In this document: piece after piece, positions 23,098 to 32,080 of the stretch
Numbering within the stretch: position 1 is the first letter of the stretch
Layout of the letters: the number at the start of each line of letters is the position of its first letter
From: an uncultured Rubrobacteraceae bacterium
Lineage (GTDB): Bacteria; Actinomycetota; Rubrobacteria; Rubrobacterales; Rubrobacteraceae
DNA: 64,000 nucleotides
Assembly: GCA_902806095.1 (NCBI GenBank)
Contig: CADCVF010000057.1
Span: 19,414-83,413, forward strand
Reading direction: 5' to 3'
Notes under the pieces: generated by a model
Database searches by the model: none
Told to the model about the DNA's origin: nothing
Seen by the model: the letters and a program-made list of their open reading frames with translations, nothing else
Translations under genes and position numbers: made by a program

Positions 23098-24375
23098 TTA
23101 GAGGCTACCCAGTACCTCCTGCACTCCGACCACGATGAAAGGAACCACCGAGACCGCGAGGACCACGTTGGTGACGAGCCGGTTGCGGTACTCGGGAGCC
23201 ACACGCCGGGAGTTCAAGAGTATGAGCAACGTAACCGCCAAAAAGGGCAGGAACAGAGCACCGAGCGAGGCGTAGACGATCACCAGCAGGACCGGCTCTC
23301 CCAAGGCGAGCAGGATCATGGGCGGGAACGTCATCCAGGCCAGAAATGCTCGGAAGAATATGCTCTTCTCGGAGAGGTAATCGGATGCCTCTTCGTCAGG
23401 CACCTCGCGGATGGTGCGTACACAGTCTGCGAAGAGGTGGGCGCCGCCGTTCCAGGCTCCTAGCATGGCGCCGGTCGCAACGGCCCAGAAGCCGATGAGG
23501 AATGCCCAGCGTGCCAGGAGACCGAATCGGTCCTGCATGGGGTCTACCAACGCCAGCAGCCCCTCCTCGTCACTTATGGACGTGCCGGTACCGAAGAGCA
23601 ACTCAGCCCCGATGATCAGCATCGACATCATGAACAGGGCGGTCAGCGCGTAGCCAAGGGTCAGGTCAGTCCGCATAGTCGGGATCCAGTCCGATTGGCG
23701 CCAGCCGCGCTCGCGCACCCAGTACGTGTAGGCGGCCAACGAGTAGGTCCCACCAACGCCGCCGATAATGGCCAGCACGTTGATCAGGGCGCCCTCCGGT
23801 ATCCGCGGGACGAACCCTAGGGCGATCTCACCAAGGGATGGGGCGAGCAGGATCGCCAGCAGTATGACGATCCCGAACTTCAGGGCGGCGAAGGTCTTCA
23901 TGATCAGTTCGAATAGCGCGTAACGGCCTATGCCAACGATGAAGAAAGCCGCAACGCCGTGGAGTGCGGCCCAGGCCCAAAACGGCAGCACGCCGGGGAA
24001 CGCCGCGTCGACAGCCAGCGCGGCGGTCGAGGTTACCGCGGCACCGAAGACGAAGGTCACGATGAACAGATAGACCACGAAATACCAGATCGCTACCCGG
24101 CCTAGTGAACGTCAGCCCTGCAAAATGGTCTGCCCAGAGGCCATGTACCAACGTCCTATTCCTTCGGTCAGGAAATACTTGAGGATCGCGCCGAGAACGA
24201 CGGCCCAAAGGAGGACCATCCCGAAGTCTGTCCCAGCCACGAGGGAGGAGACCATGTCCCCAGCCCCCACGCCGGTCACCGCGATGACTATGCCGGGCCC
24301 CACGTACCTCAACCGGCGTCCTAGAGTAGATGGAGCCTGCGTCCTCGAGGCACGTTCATCAGTAACGTCAGCCAT
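23098..24375 (-). pseudogene. Nramp-family Mn/Fe transporter interrupted by in-frame TGA
   Basis: Proton-coupled divalent metal transporter family, about 11 membrane helices. From ATG 24375 (GGGGAG in front) the frame gives the metal-site helix RYVGPGIVIAVTGVGAGDM, stops at TGA 24112-24114 after GQTILQG, and continues in the same frame as RSLGRVAIWYFVVYLFIV through to 23098, ending with the remaining nine or so helices. Homologues usually have a Trp at such a point, so a single G-to-A change would create the stop. Both halves are otherwise undamaged. It may be a fresh pseudogene, a readthrough site (TGA followed by C) or a base-call error. The typical DPGN of helix 1 reads GAGD here, so the substrate may not be Mn. 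Confidence 0.7.
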
Positions 24376-24482
24376 CTCTCCCCTCACCCACGCTCGCCAA
24401 CAAACCCACCGTATTAGACACCACAGCTTCTCGTCAAGCAAACCAGAGATAAGGCTAGAACAGGTTGCAAAGAGGTTTGCAC

Positions 24483-24551
24483 CTCATTGGCAAGCATTTC
24501 AGCTTGGCTTCGCTGAAACCTGCTGCCTGTAGCCGTGGTGTGCGGTGAGTC
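24483..24551. repeat. TCAGCA-repeat locus D
   Basis: A diverged locus between the MFS 3' end and the Nramp-type gene: GCAAGCATTTCAGC, a TTGGCTTCGCTGAAA segment and GCTGCC. It merges with the stop-codon hairpin of the MFS gene. Confidence 0.55.
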
Positions 24552-24570
24552 TCAATTCCTCCGCACACCA
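24536..24570 (-). terminator. Hairpin with the MFS stop codon in its loop
   Basis: TGGTGTGCGG (24536) pairs perfectly with CCGCACACCA (24561-24570); the 15-base loop holds the TGA stop at 24552-24554. The stem's gene-side arm is the last coding sequence of the MFS gene. No T-run. Confidence 0.55.
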
Positions 24571-25745
24571 CTTTGCTGACCACTTCGTCCTGCGATAAAG
24601 GCCAGCGAAAGGGCTGCGAGGAGCATCGGGACTACGATGCCGAAAGCGGTACCTATGCCGACCCTGTCGGCCAGGGCTCCCAGAATGAATGGGGCCACGA
24701 GAATGGCGCCGCCACCTCCGACGGCGAGCCTCGCCGCGGCCGCATCGGTGTTGCCTGGCGCCGACGCGATGGCCGCCGAGACGCCGAGCGGGTAGACACC
24801 GCCGATGCCGAGCCCCGTAATAGCGAGGCCGGCCAGGGTGAAGATGATTCCCGGCGAGAGCCAGAACAGCGGGAACCCGAGGAGCGCGGCGCAGAGGGTC
24901 GCGGCGAGGAGGATCGCCGGGGGCAGAGTACGCGCGAGGCGGCTGCTCGCGACCCGGCCCACGAGCATCGCGGCGAAGAAGGCGGTCAGGGAGGTTGCCG
25001 CGGCCGGGCGGGTGAGGCCGGTCCCTTCAGCGAGGAAATCCGCCCCCCAGTACCCGACGCACCACTCCGAGGCGACGCCGAGCGCCACGAGCGCCCAAAA
25101 CGCCCAGTAGATCGGGGGCAGGGTCCGCTCATCGTCCGGCGCGTCATCGTCCGCCGAGTTCGGGGGAAGGTCCATAGGACGATAGAAGAAACGGACGGCG
25201 AGCAGCGCGAGGGCAGCGACGGGCAAGAGGAGCGCCGCGCGCCAACCGAGCCCCGATGCTGCGGACGCGCCGACTAGCAGCGGGGCGGATATCGCGCACG
25301 CGCTCGCCGTGATGTTCGACTCGGTGAGGGCCACGGCGCTCCACTCTCCGTGCCTGTCGGAGAGCACGGCCTGGGAGGTTACGAGCAACAGGGCACCGCA
25401 GATACCCATGGCGAAGGTCGCAGGGACGGTGCCTGCTACGCTCGAGCTCGAGACTAGCACCAGGGCGCCACAGGCCACGCCGAATGCCCCACCCCAGAGG
25501 GCTGCGCGTCTCCCCCAGCGACCCACGATCCGGTCCCCGAAAAAGCCGAGCAAGACGGCGCCTAGGGCGAAGGCGCTGAAGTGGAGGCTTGCAGCGGTGT
25601 AGCCAAGGTCCAACTCCCTCCTGAGGAAGGGCATGATCGGGCCCAGCACCGTCTCCATAAAAGCGAAGAAGCCGACGAGACCGTAGGTCAACCAGGTGGC
25701 AGGGTCCCTGACGAAGCCTGCCTGCGCGCCGCCAGTCTGCTTCAA
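24552..25745 (-). CDS. MFS transporter
   Basis: Major facilitator protein of 397 residues with twelve predicted helices in the cytoplasmic membrane. The loop 2-3 signature appears as GFFGDRIVGRWGRRAALWGG, and the second half repeats it weakly as LVGRVASSRLARTL. N-terminal helix 1 (FFAFMETVLGPIMPFLRREL) has the pattern of sugar/drug MFS porters of the YfcJ/FucP-like kind. Substrate cannot be named. The 3' end of the coding region forms a hairpin with downstream DNA that encloses the stop codon. The upstream PBP1A gene is on the same strand with an 81-base gap and no recognisable promoter between them. Confidence 0.85.
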   Translation of the reverse strand: MKQTGGAQAGFVRDPATWLTYGLVGFFAFMETVLGPIMPFLRRELDLGYTAASLHFSAFALGAVLLGFFGDRIVGRWGRRAALWGGAFGVACGALVLVSSSSVAGTVPATFAMGICGALLLVTSQAVLSDRHGEWSAVALTESNITASACAISAPLLVGASAASGLGWRAALLLPVAALALLAVRFFYRPMDLPPNSADDDAPDDERTLPPIYWAFWALVALGVASEWCVGYWGADFLAEGTGLTRPAAATSLTAFFAAMLVGRVASSRLARTLPPAILLAATLCAALLGFPLFWLSPGIIFTLAGLAITGLGIGGVYPLGVSAAIASAPGNTDAAAARLAVGGGGAILVAPFILGALADRVGIGTAFGIVVPMLLAALSLAFIAGRSGQQSGVRRN

Positions 25746-25826
25746 GGGCTGCTCTGTAGCCTCACACGCTGCTTTGCTGGCGGGGGAGACGCCACTCCGA
25801 CGGGTCTGGCTGTCCTCGTAAACGTG

Positions 25827-28055
25827 CTAGCCCCCGTCCGGTGCGGGAGAGGCCGAGGATGGAGAAGCGCTCGACGTGATCTGTTGCGATGGCGGTTCCT
25901 GTCCCGAGTCCGGCGCAGACGGCTCCTGCAACGACTCTGGAGGAGCCGGCTCTTCGCGTTGGGCCCCAGTATTCCTGGAACCAGGGCCTTCCTCCTTCGT
26001 GTCGCCATTTTTCTCTTCGTCGGCCTTTTCCGGAGGGGGCTTCGGCGGGGGCTCGGGCTTGACGTAGGTGCGGTCGTCGGTCTTGACTTCGAGGTGCAGG
26101 TCGGGGCTTGGGGCGTCGAACTGTCGAACCGGGTACTTCTGGACGGCGCTCTGCATGTAGAGAGACCAGATGTCCAATGGGTAGTTCTCGCCGTTGATCT
26201 CCTCGAGGCCGTTTATGTTCACCATGGAACGCCGCTCGTTCGGGTAGCCGACCCAAACGCTCGTGGAGAGTTGCGGTATGAAGCCGATGAACCAGGCGTC
26301 TATGAACTCGTTGGAGGTGCCTGTCTTGCCCGCGGCGGGACGACCTATCTCGGCGTCGAGGTCGTGGTAGTAGCTGGCCGTTCCGCGTTCGACGACGCCG
26401 CGAAGCGCCTCCGTGACGATGGCCGCCTCGTCTTCGCTCAGGACTTCTTCGCCGATCGTGCGGTGTTTTTCGAGAAGCGTGTTCTTCCCTCTATCGTCCT
26501 TGGTCACCTTCTGGACCAGGTAGGGTTCCATGTGCGTGCCCGAGTTGGCGAAGGTCGAGTATGCCGAGGCCATCTCCAGCGGCGTGACCCCGACCCTGAG
26601 GCCCCCGATCGCGGTGGCGGGGTAGGCGTCGATCTCGGTGTCTACGCCAAGCTCGTTGGCCATCTCAACGACCTTCTGGAGGCCGAGATCCAGGGCCAAC
26701 TGGACAAAGACCGTGTTGTCCGAATCGGCGAGAGCCTTCTCGAGCGTTATCGGGCCGCGGTGGATGAAGTCGTAGTTGTCTACTTCGTAAGGCCTGGCGT
26801 TCTCGCCCATGTCTATACTAAGGTGCTTGGAGATGTACATGGTCTCCGGTGAGATACCCTCGTGTACGGCTTCCGCGTAGACGAAGGGCTTGAACGAGCT
26901 TCCCGCCTGCCGATGTGCCTGGGTCGCGAGGTTGAACTTCACCTGGTCGAAATCCGATCCGCCGACCATGGCCCTGACCGCGCCCGTTTCGGGTTCGACC
27001 GAGACCAGGGAGGCGGAAGGGTCGCCGGCTTCGGGGTTGACGATGGAGTCGACCGCGTCATTCGCCATCGCCTGGAGATCGGGGTCCAGGGTGGTATAGA
27101 TCTCGAGCCCGCCCTCGTAGACCATGTCGTCGCCGTACTCCTCGGCTATCTCCTTGCGGACGGCGTTGAGGAAGTACTCGTTGTCGTTCTGGTACTGGAC
27201 CCTACCACGACTCACATCGAGCTTCGATGCCACCGCCCTGTCGCGTTCTTTCCTGGAGATGTGGCCGTACTCGAGCATCCTGTCGAGCACGACGTTGCGC
27301 CTCGCCTTCGCGCTCTTTGGGTCGGCGAAGGGGTCGTAGACACCGGGCAGATTGATGATCCCGGCCAGAAGCGCCGACTCTGAGAGCGTGAGGTCTGAGG
27401 CTTTCTCGTTGAAGTAGGTCTCGGCCGCGGCCTCCGCGCCGTATGCGTTGGCCCCGAAGTACACGGTATTGAGGTACTGTTCCAGGATCTCATCCTTGGG
27501 GTGCTCTTTCTCGTATTGCCAAGCGAGCGAGCCCTCGACGAACTTTCTTTCGAAACTTGCGACCTGGCGTTCTTGCTGGGCTATGTAAGTGTTCTTTATG
27601 AGCTGCTGGGTCAGGGTAGAGCCGCCCTCTTGGATGGAGAGGCTCGTGACGTTCTCCACCGCCGCGCGTCCGATGGCCTCGAAATCCAATCCCCTGTGCC
27701 GATAGAAACGATGGTCTTCGATGGAGATGACAGCCTGTCTCAGGGTCGGGTCGACCTCTTCCAGGGGTACCACAAAGCGGTTCTGCACACCGTAGAGCTG
27801 GTCGACGATATTGCCGTTCGTATCGTAGATCAGGGAGGTCTGGGCGAGCTCGGTGGAGCGGTAGTCGCCGAGGTCCGGCATGTTGGCGGCGAAGGCCTGG
27901 TAGGTGCTCACGGCGCTTGCGACCATGCCGACCAGCCCGAGTATCGTCACAAAGCAGAGCAGCAGGAAAGCGGTCCTGAGCCTCTGCAAGAGCTTGCTCT
28001 TGTTGCGCGTCCGCCTGCGCCTGCGGCCGATCCTGACCAGGTCACTGTTGTGCAT
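25827..28055 (-). CDS. Bifunctional penicillin-binding protein, class A (PBP1A-like)
   Basis: Cell-wall polymerase of 742 residues. A Lys/Arg-rich cytoplasmic head and one membrane helix (residues about 27-50) precede a GT51 transglycosylase domain with SIEDHRFYRHRGLD (catalytic Glu) and QEGGSTLTQQLIKN, then a transpeptidase domain with the nucleophile box SSFK, SDN and KTGTSNEF. A C-terminal tail of about 100 residues is rich in Pro, Glu and Ser and probably disordered, as in actinobacterial PonA proteins. A TATAAT box nine bases upstream of the ATG implies a very short leader. Divergent from the aminotransferase gene. Confidence 0.94.
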   Translation of the reverse strand: MHNSDLVRIGRRRRRTRNKSKLLQRLRTAFLLLCFVTILGLVGMVASAVSTYQAFAANMPDLGDYRSTELAQTSLIYDTNGNIVDQLYGVQNRFVVPLEEVDPTLRQAVISIEDHRFYRHRGLDFEAIGRAAVENVTSLSIQEGGSTLTQQLIKNTYIAQQERQVASFERKFVEGSLAWQYEKEHPKDEILEQYLNTVYFGANAYGAEAAAETYFNEKASDLTLSESALLAGIINLPGVYDPFADPKSAKARRNVVLDRMLEYGHISRKERDRAVASKLDVSRGRVQYQNDNEYFLNAVRKEIAEEYGDDMVYEGGLEIYTTLDPDLQAMANDAVDSIVNPEAGDPSASLVSVEPETGAVRAMVGGSDFDQVKFNLATQAHRQAGSSFKPFVYAEAVHEGISPETMYISKHLSIDMGENARPYEVDNYDFIHRGPITLEKALADSDNTVFVQLALDLGLQKVVEMANELGVDTEIDAYPATAIGGLRVGVTPLEMASAYSTFANSGTHMEPYLVQKVTKDDRGKNTLLEKHRTIGEEVLSEDEAAIVTEALRGVVERGTASYYHDLDAEIGRPAAGKTGTSNEFIDAWFIGFIPQLSTSVWVGYPNERRSMVNINGLEEINGENYPLDIWSLYMQSAVQKYPVRQFDAPSPDLHLEVKTDDRTYVKPEPPPKPPPEKADEEKNGDTKEEGPGSRNTGAQREEPAPPESLQEPSAPDSGQEPPSQQITSSASPSSASPAPDGG

Positions 28056-28064
28056 GAAGAGGCT

Positions 28065-28070
28065 ATTATA
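28065..28070 (-). promoter_or_regulatory. -10 box (TATAAT) of the PBP gene
   Basis: Consensus TATAAT on the minus strand ends nine bases before the ATG, so the transcript would have a leader of zero to three bases. No convincing -35 hexamer. Confidence 0.5.
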
Positions 28071-28106
28071 CAGAACGGTCTTTCAGATCCAGGAAGGAGA
28101 AGCGCC

Positions 28107-29243
28107 ATCACCGAAACGAGCCTCCCCCGTGAGATGTTCCCCGCCCTCGCAACCAATGATTGTACTTACCTGAACTCCGGCAGTAGCGGACCTCCACCCA
28201 ACTACGTAATAGACGCCATGCGAGAAGCCGACGACCTCTGCTCCGGCCCCGCCTACCTCGAGGGTCTCGGCCTCTTCGCCCACCAGGCAGAGTCGAACTC
28301 GCGGGCCCGCGAGGCCGCGGCCCGCCTCGTGGGGGCAAATAACGTAGCCCTCACCCAGAACACCACCAACGGCATCAACCTCGGCGTCGGCTCGATAAAC
28401 TGGCGCGATGGCGACGAGGTCGTCTCTGCAACGACAGAGCACCCAGGCTGCCTCATGCCGCTCCACAACCTGAAGGACCGATTCGGGGTGAAGGTCAACC
28501 TGGTCCCGCCCCCGGTGACGCCCGAGAGGATCGAAGCCGCCCTGACACCGCACACGCGTCTCGTCGCTTTATCGCACGTGGACTGGACGAACGGAGAGGT
28601 TCTGCCGCTGTGGGAGATCTGCGCCGTGGCCCGCGAGCGGGAGGTCCTTACCCTCGTCGACGGCGCCCAGTCTGTCGGGAACATTCCGGTCGACGTGCCG
28701 GCCACCGGCGCCGACATGTACGCTTTCACGGGCCACAAATGGGTTCTCGGCCCCGAAGGGATTGGGGCGTTCTACGTCAGGCCAGGCCTGCCTCTCTACA
28801 GCCCGAACGTAGGCTTCTTGTCGCTTCCTGCCCCCGCTGATTTCGATATCGACGGCGACTACGAGCTGAGATCCGACGCCCGCCGCTTCGAGGCCTCGAC
28901 CATGAGCCCCGCCCTCGCTGGCGGTCTCGCCGCCGCCGCAGTAGCCGCCTGCGAACGTGGCAGCGCGCAATTCCAGGAGATTCAGTATCGCGCCAACCTC
29001 CTGATGGACCTCCTCTCGGAACTACCGCGCGTCACCATTCGTTCACCGAGACCCGCGCAGTCCGGGCTCGTCAGCTTCGAGGTCGAAAGCATAGCGGCCA
29101 AAGACGCCGTCGAGCGCCTGCTGGAGCGGGGTTTCATCCTTCGCTACCTCCCTGGCCCGCACGCCTACATCAGGGCGAGCACGCACCTGTTCAACACGGA
29201 GGAGGAGTTGGAGGCATTGGCGAAAGCCGTGCGGAGATTGTAA
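28107..29243 (+). CDS. Class V aminotransferase (cysteine desulfurase/epimerase-like), possible ATC start
   Basis: PLP enzyme of about 378 residues. CTYLNSGSSGPPPNYVIDAM opens the fold; HPGCLMPLHNL, VDGAQSVGNIPVD (cofactor Asp and Gln) and FTGHKWVLGPEGIG (Schiff-base Lys) follow. It lacks the C-terminal catalytic Cys loop of SufS, so an aminotransferase, lyase or isopenicillin-N-epimerase-like role is as likely as desulfuration. A very good ribosome site, GGAAGGAG, is correctly spaced only for an ATC codon at 28107; the first ATG in frame, 28134, has no ribosome site and would cut off nine residues. The frame upstream of 28107 is antisense to the PBP gene and is not coding. Confidence 0.82.
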   Translation: MTETSLPREMFPALATNDCTYLNSGSSGPPPNYVIDAMREADDLCSGPAYLEGLGLFAHQAESNSRAREAAARLVGANNVALTQNTTNGINLGVGSINWRDGDEVVSATTEHPGCLMPLHNLKDRFGVKVNLVPPPVTPERIEAALTPHTRLVALSHVDWTNGEVLPLWEICAVAREREVLTLVDGAQSVGNIPVDVPATGADMYAFTGHKWVLGPEGIGAFYVRPGLPLYSPNVGFLSLPAPADFDIDGDYELRSDARRFEASTMSPALAGGLAAAAVAACERGSAQFQEIQYRANLLMDLLSELPRVTIRSPRPAQSGLVSFEVESIAAKDAVERLLERGFILRYLPGPHAYIRASTHLFNTEEELEALAKAVRRL

Positions 29244-29295
29244 TTCCTGATATGCATGATCGCTTCCGCTTGGAGGAGCGGAGCTTCTGCTGCGG

Positions 29296-29342
29296 TGGAT
29301 TCCCGCTTTCGCGGGAATGACGTGTATGGGAGGGCCTCCCAT
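29296..29342. repeat. Two palindromes at a convergent junction, one REP-like
   Basis: 29296-29322 carries ATTCCCGC-tttc-GCGGGAAT flanked by TGG and GACG, an element I recognise as recurrent between genes in many bacterial genomes (its spurious translation VIPAKAGIH is common). 29326-29342 is a second near-perfect palindrome, ATGGGAGG-g-CCTCCCAT. Both sit between the convergent aminotransferase and HAD genes and could end transcription. Confidence 0.6.
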
Positions 29343-29393
29343 GCGCGCTCGCGGCCCGAATGCGCTCCCGTTCCAGCGCACTCGGTATGATCT

Positions 29394-30041
29394 CTACAAC
29401 ATCAGCAGGACGTCTACCGCCGATGCGATGTCGGGGACGAGGTAGTCCGGTTCGGCTTCGCGCAGCCTGTCTTCTGAGAAAGCGCCCCAGCTTACGGCGA
29501 CGCTCGTAAGTCCTGCAGCCTTCGCGGCTCGCACATCGAATGGGGAGTCACCGATGTAGGCGGCGCTTTCTTTCAGTATGCCGCCGAGGAGTTCCAGGCC
29601 TCTTAGCAGTGGCTCGGGGTTGGGTTTGTGCTGCGTGGTGTCTTCGAGCGTGACGAAGCGGTCGACGATGTCTCGGAGACCTGGGAAGTTCTTCAGGGCC
29701 ATCTCCACCGAGGTTCGGCGTTTGGAGGTCACTACGGCTACCAAAATCCCTGCTGAGCGGAGGCGTGAGAGCGACTCCTCGACACCGGGGAACTCTCCGA
29801 TCAGGGCGTCGTGGTGTTCCTCGTGGTGGCTGCGGTAGGCCTCGAGTAGCAACTCGGCCTTCTCGGCTTCGATGAGCTCCATCTGGCGCGGGAGAGGCTG
29901 GCCTACGTTGGCGAGCAGAGTCTCGCGGGGTATGTCGTCGCGGCCGAGGACTGAGATGGTGGCGTGGCGCATGGACTGGTGGATCATCTCCGTCGTATCG
30001 ACGAGCGTCCCGTCGAAGTCGAAGAGGGCCGCGGCCGGCAA
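29394..30041 (-). CDS. HAD-superfamily phosphatase (phosphoglycolate/PpaX-like)
   Basis: HAD hydrolase of 215 residues with all four motifs: nucleophile Asp in LFDFDGTLVDTT, Thr/Ser in VAVVTSKRR, Lys in HKPNPEPLL and IGDSPFDVRAAKAAG. The helical cap between motifs I and II is type C1, as in phosphoglycolate phosphatase and pyrophosphatase PpaX. Start is TTG at 30041, four bases after the surE stop, so it is in one operon with surE. With the GT81 synthase divergently transcribed next door it could be the phosphatase that completes glucosylglycerate or mannosylglycerate synthesis, but this is only positional. Confidence 0.85.
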   Translation of the reverse strand: MPAAALFDFDGTLVDTTEMIHQSMRHATISVLGRDDIPRETLLANVGQPLPRQMELIEAEKAELLLEAYRSHHEEHHDALIGEFPGVEESLSRLRSAGILVAVVTSKRRTSVEMALKNFPGLRDIVDRFVTLEDTTQHKPNPEPLLRGLELLGGILKESAAYIGDSPFDVRAAKAAGLTSVAVSWGAFSEDRLREAEPDYLVPDIASAVDVLLML

Positions 30042-30044
30042 AGG

Positions 30045-30863
30045 CTAGTCGGGCCCGTTCTCGAGCAGACCGTCCACATCCCAGGTGCCTATCTCCTCGA
30101 GTCCCGCTGTATCTGTCAGCTCGAGGTGGACCGGGGTGATGCTGATCTCATCGTTCTCGATGGCTGCGAAGTCGGTGCCTTCCTCCTCGTGGTGGCCTGG
30201 AGGGTTGTTGTAGATGTCGTAGCCGACCCTCCCCCCCTCGTCCCTTACCTCGACCAGCTCGTCCTTGTAGAACCGGCGCCCGAGCCTGGTAACCCGCGCA
30301 CCCCGCAGCTTCTCGCGTGGCAGGTTCGGCGCGTTGACGTTGAGGATTCGTCCAGAAGGGAGGCCCTTGAGGGCGACCTTCACCAGGCGCGCCGTGAAAT
30401 CCGCCGCAGCCTCGAAGTGGAGTCCGCCGTCGAGGGGCATGGCCTCCTGAACCGTCTCGTGCCAGGGACGGCTTATACTAAGGGAGACGGCGATGCCGGG
30501 GACCCCGATCACTATCCCCTCCATCGCGCCAGCTACCGTCCCAGAGTAGGTGATGTCGTCGCCGAGGTTCTCCCCGTGGTTTATCCCCGAGACGACGACG
30601 TCGGGCTCGAAGTCCATGAGCCCGAGCGCGACGAGCCGCACGCAATCGACCGGCGTCCCCGAGCAAGCGTACCCGATCACCCCGTCTGCCATCTCGATCT
30701 CCTCCACGTGGAGCGAGCGCCCGAAGGAGATGCTCCTGCCTACTCCCGAGCGGTTCTGGTCAGGGGCCACGGTGATCACGTCCCCGACCTTCTCCAGCGC
30801 TCGCCGGGCCGCGAGAAGCCCCGGAGCCTCGATCCCGTCATCGTTGGTCAATACTATGCGCAT
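30045..30863 (-). CDS. surE: 5'/3'-nucleotidase SurE
   Basis: Divalent-metal nucleoside monophosphatase of 272 residues, linked in other bacteria to stationary-phase survival. Characteristic blocks: MRIVLTNDDGIEAPGL (metal Asp-Asp), the Ser in APDQNRSGVGRSIS and Asn in VVSGINHGENLGDD, then YSGTVAGAMEG. The start was placed at ATG 30863, where homology begins, although the frame is open further upstream. The gene heads the surE-HAD pair. The 220 bases between it and the divergent GT81 gene hold a promoter for the latter; none is clear for surE. Confidence 0.93.
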   Translation of the reverse strand: MRIVLTNDDGIEAPGLLAARRALEKVGDVITVAPDQNRSGVGRSISFGRSLHVEEIEMADGVIGYACSGTPVDCVRLVALGLMDFEPDVVVSGINHGENLGDDITYSGTVAGAMEGIVIGVPGIAVSLSISRPWHETVQEAMPLDGGLHFEAAADFTARLVKVALKGLPSGRILNVNAPNLPREKLRGARVTRLGRRFYKDELVEVRDEGGRVGYDIYNNPPGHHEEEGTDFAAIENDEISITPVHLELTDTAGLEEIGTWDVDGLLENGPD

Positions 30864-31011
30864 AGTTCCAAGCTCTCCGTAAGTCCGGAGGTCGTTGTCT
30901 TCCAAAAGGGTCCTGATTCTATCACCCTGGCCCCGATGCCCCCGCGCCGCACACAGGAACCGGCGGTATCCGGTATAGAAATGGGCTATCCGCAACATTA
31001 AGAAAAAAGAA

Positions 31012-31040
31012 TGGACAAGAGCGGTCAAATACGATAGCTT
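31012..31040 (+). promoter_or_regulatory. Promoter of the GT81 synthase gene
   Basis: TGGACA (31012-31017) and TAGCTT (31035-31040) with a 17-base spacer; the transcript would start near 31047 with a leader of about 37 bases. An A-rich run lies just upstream. Confidence 0.5.
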
Positions 31041-31083
31041 ACCGTGACTGTGATGGAGAGACCTACGTAAGGAGTGTGATGTT

Positions 31084-32070
31084 GTGGACGCCGTAGAGTG
31101 GTTTAGGCATCGCTCCTATGATTACAGGCAGTTCTCGGACCTCGCTGCTTTGGGCCGCCGCAAGCGTGAGCTCGGCCTGACGGTCAGCGCAGTTCTACCC
31201 TGCCGCAACGTCGCCGACACCGTAGGCGGGATAGTCCACGAGATCCACGCCGTCAACCGCCAGACCGGGGATAATCCGCTGGTCGACCAGATCCTCGCCG
31301 TCGACGCGGACTCGCCGGACGGTACCGCGGAGGTGGCCGCCTCCAGTGGCGCTGAGGTCTACTCGGAGAACGAGCTCATGAGCAACCACGGCGGCGCGCA
31401 CGGCAAGGGCGACGCCATGTGGCGCGCGCTCTCCGTAGCCCGCGGCGACCTCGTCATGTACATGGACGCTGACACCAAAGGCTTCAGGCCCCAGCTCGTC
31501 TACGGCATTCTGGGTCCGATCCTGGAGGTGCCCGAGATCCGCTTTGTCAAGGCCGCCTACAGGCGTCCTTTCAAGAGCCACGAGACCGTGGAGCAGGACG
31601 GTGGTGGGAGGGTGACTGAGCTCTCGAGCAAGCCGCTCTTCAACCTCTTCTACCCTGAGCTCACGGGCTTCGTGCAACCCCTCGCCGGGGAGTTCGTCGC
31701 CGACAGGGAACTCTTGTCCTCCATCTCGTTCCTGACCGGTTACGCGGTCGAGACCGGGATCATGATAGACGTCCTCAAGGCGATCGGGCTCGAAGGGATG
31801 GCGCAGGTCGACCTTGGCACCCGCCAGAACAGGCACCAGCCCCTGCGTAACCTCTCCCGCATGGCCTACTCTGTCCTGCGGGCGGTCGCCAGGCGCATGC
31901 GCCAGGAGGGGCGCCTGAACCAGGTGCGCGACCCCGGTATGCCCGACTCCCTTTTCCAGCTCTCAGACTACCTGCACGCCGTCGCCACCCCGGACGGCCT
32001 CGAGCTCCAGGAGTACGTCGAAGAGCTCGTCGAGCGGCCCCCGATCAAGGAAGTCTTGAGGGTCGTATAG
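31084..32070 (+). CDS. GT81 glucosyl/mannosyl-3-phosphoglycerate synthase
   Basis: Retaining glycosyltransferase of 328 residues that transfers a sugar from NDP-sugar to 3-phosphoglycerate. The N-terminal half has VSAVLPCRNVADTVGGIV, the nucleotide-site LAVDADSPDGTAEVA, MSNHGGAHGKGDAMWRAL (acceptor site) and the metal motif YMDADTKG; VQPLAGEFVADRELL and GYAVETGIMID follow, as in mycobacterial GpgS. Products feed glucosylglycerate, methylglucose polysaccharide or, in Rubrobacter, the osmolyte mannosylglycerate; the sugar donor cannot be settled from sequence. Start is GTG with AAGGAG upstream. A three-gene hydratase operon follows ten bases after the stop. Confidence 0.88.
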   Translation: MDAVEWFRHRSYDYRQFSDLAALGRRKRELGLTVSAVLPCRNVADTVGGIVHEIHAVNRQTGDNPLVDQILAVDADSPDGTAEVAASSGAEVYSENELMSNHGGAHGKGDAMWRALSVARGDLVMYMDADTKGFRPQLVYGILGPILEVPEIRFVKAAYRRPFKSHETVEQDGGGRVTELSSKPLFNLFYPELTGFVQPLAGEFVADRELLSSISFLTGYAVETGIMIDVLKAIGLEGMAQVDLGTRQNRHQPLRNLSRMAYSVLRAVARRMRQEGRLNQVRDPGMPDSLFQLSDYLHAVATPDGLELQEYVEELVERPPIKEVLRVV

Positions 32071-32080
32071 GAGCAGTGCC

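Noticed and set aside
24112..24114. Selenocysteine at the TGA of the Nramp-type gene
   Set aside because: I see no SECIS-like hairpin just downstream, and the family has no Cys or Sec at this point; Trp to stop is simpler.
25581..26852. Plus-strand open frame opposite the PBP gene
   Set aside because: Antisense to the transpeptidase domain; no domain pattern.
27501..28106. Upstream extension of the class V aminotransferase
   Set aside because: The extension is the antisense strand of the PBP gene; family homology begins only near 28107.
29296..29322. Protein-coding frame with VIPAKAGIH
   Set aside because: This is the usual spurious translation of a widespread intergenic palindrome.
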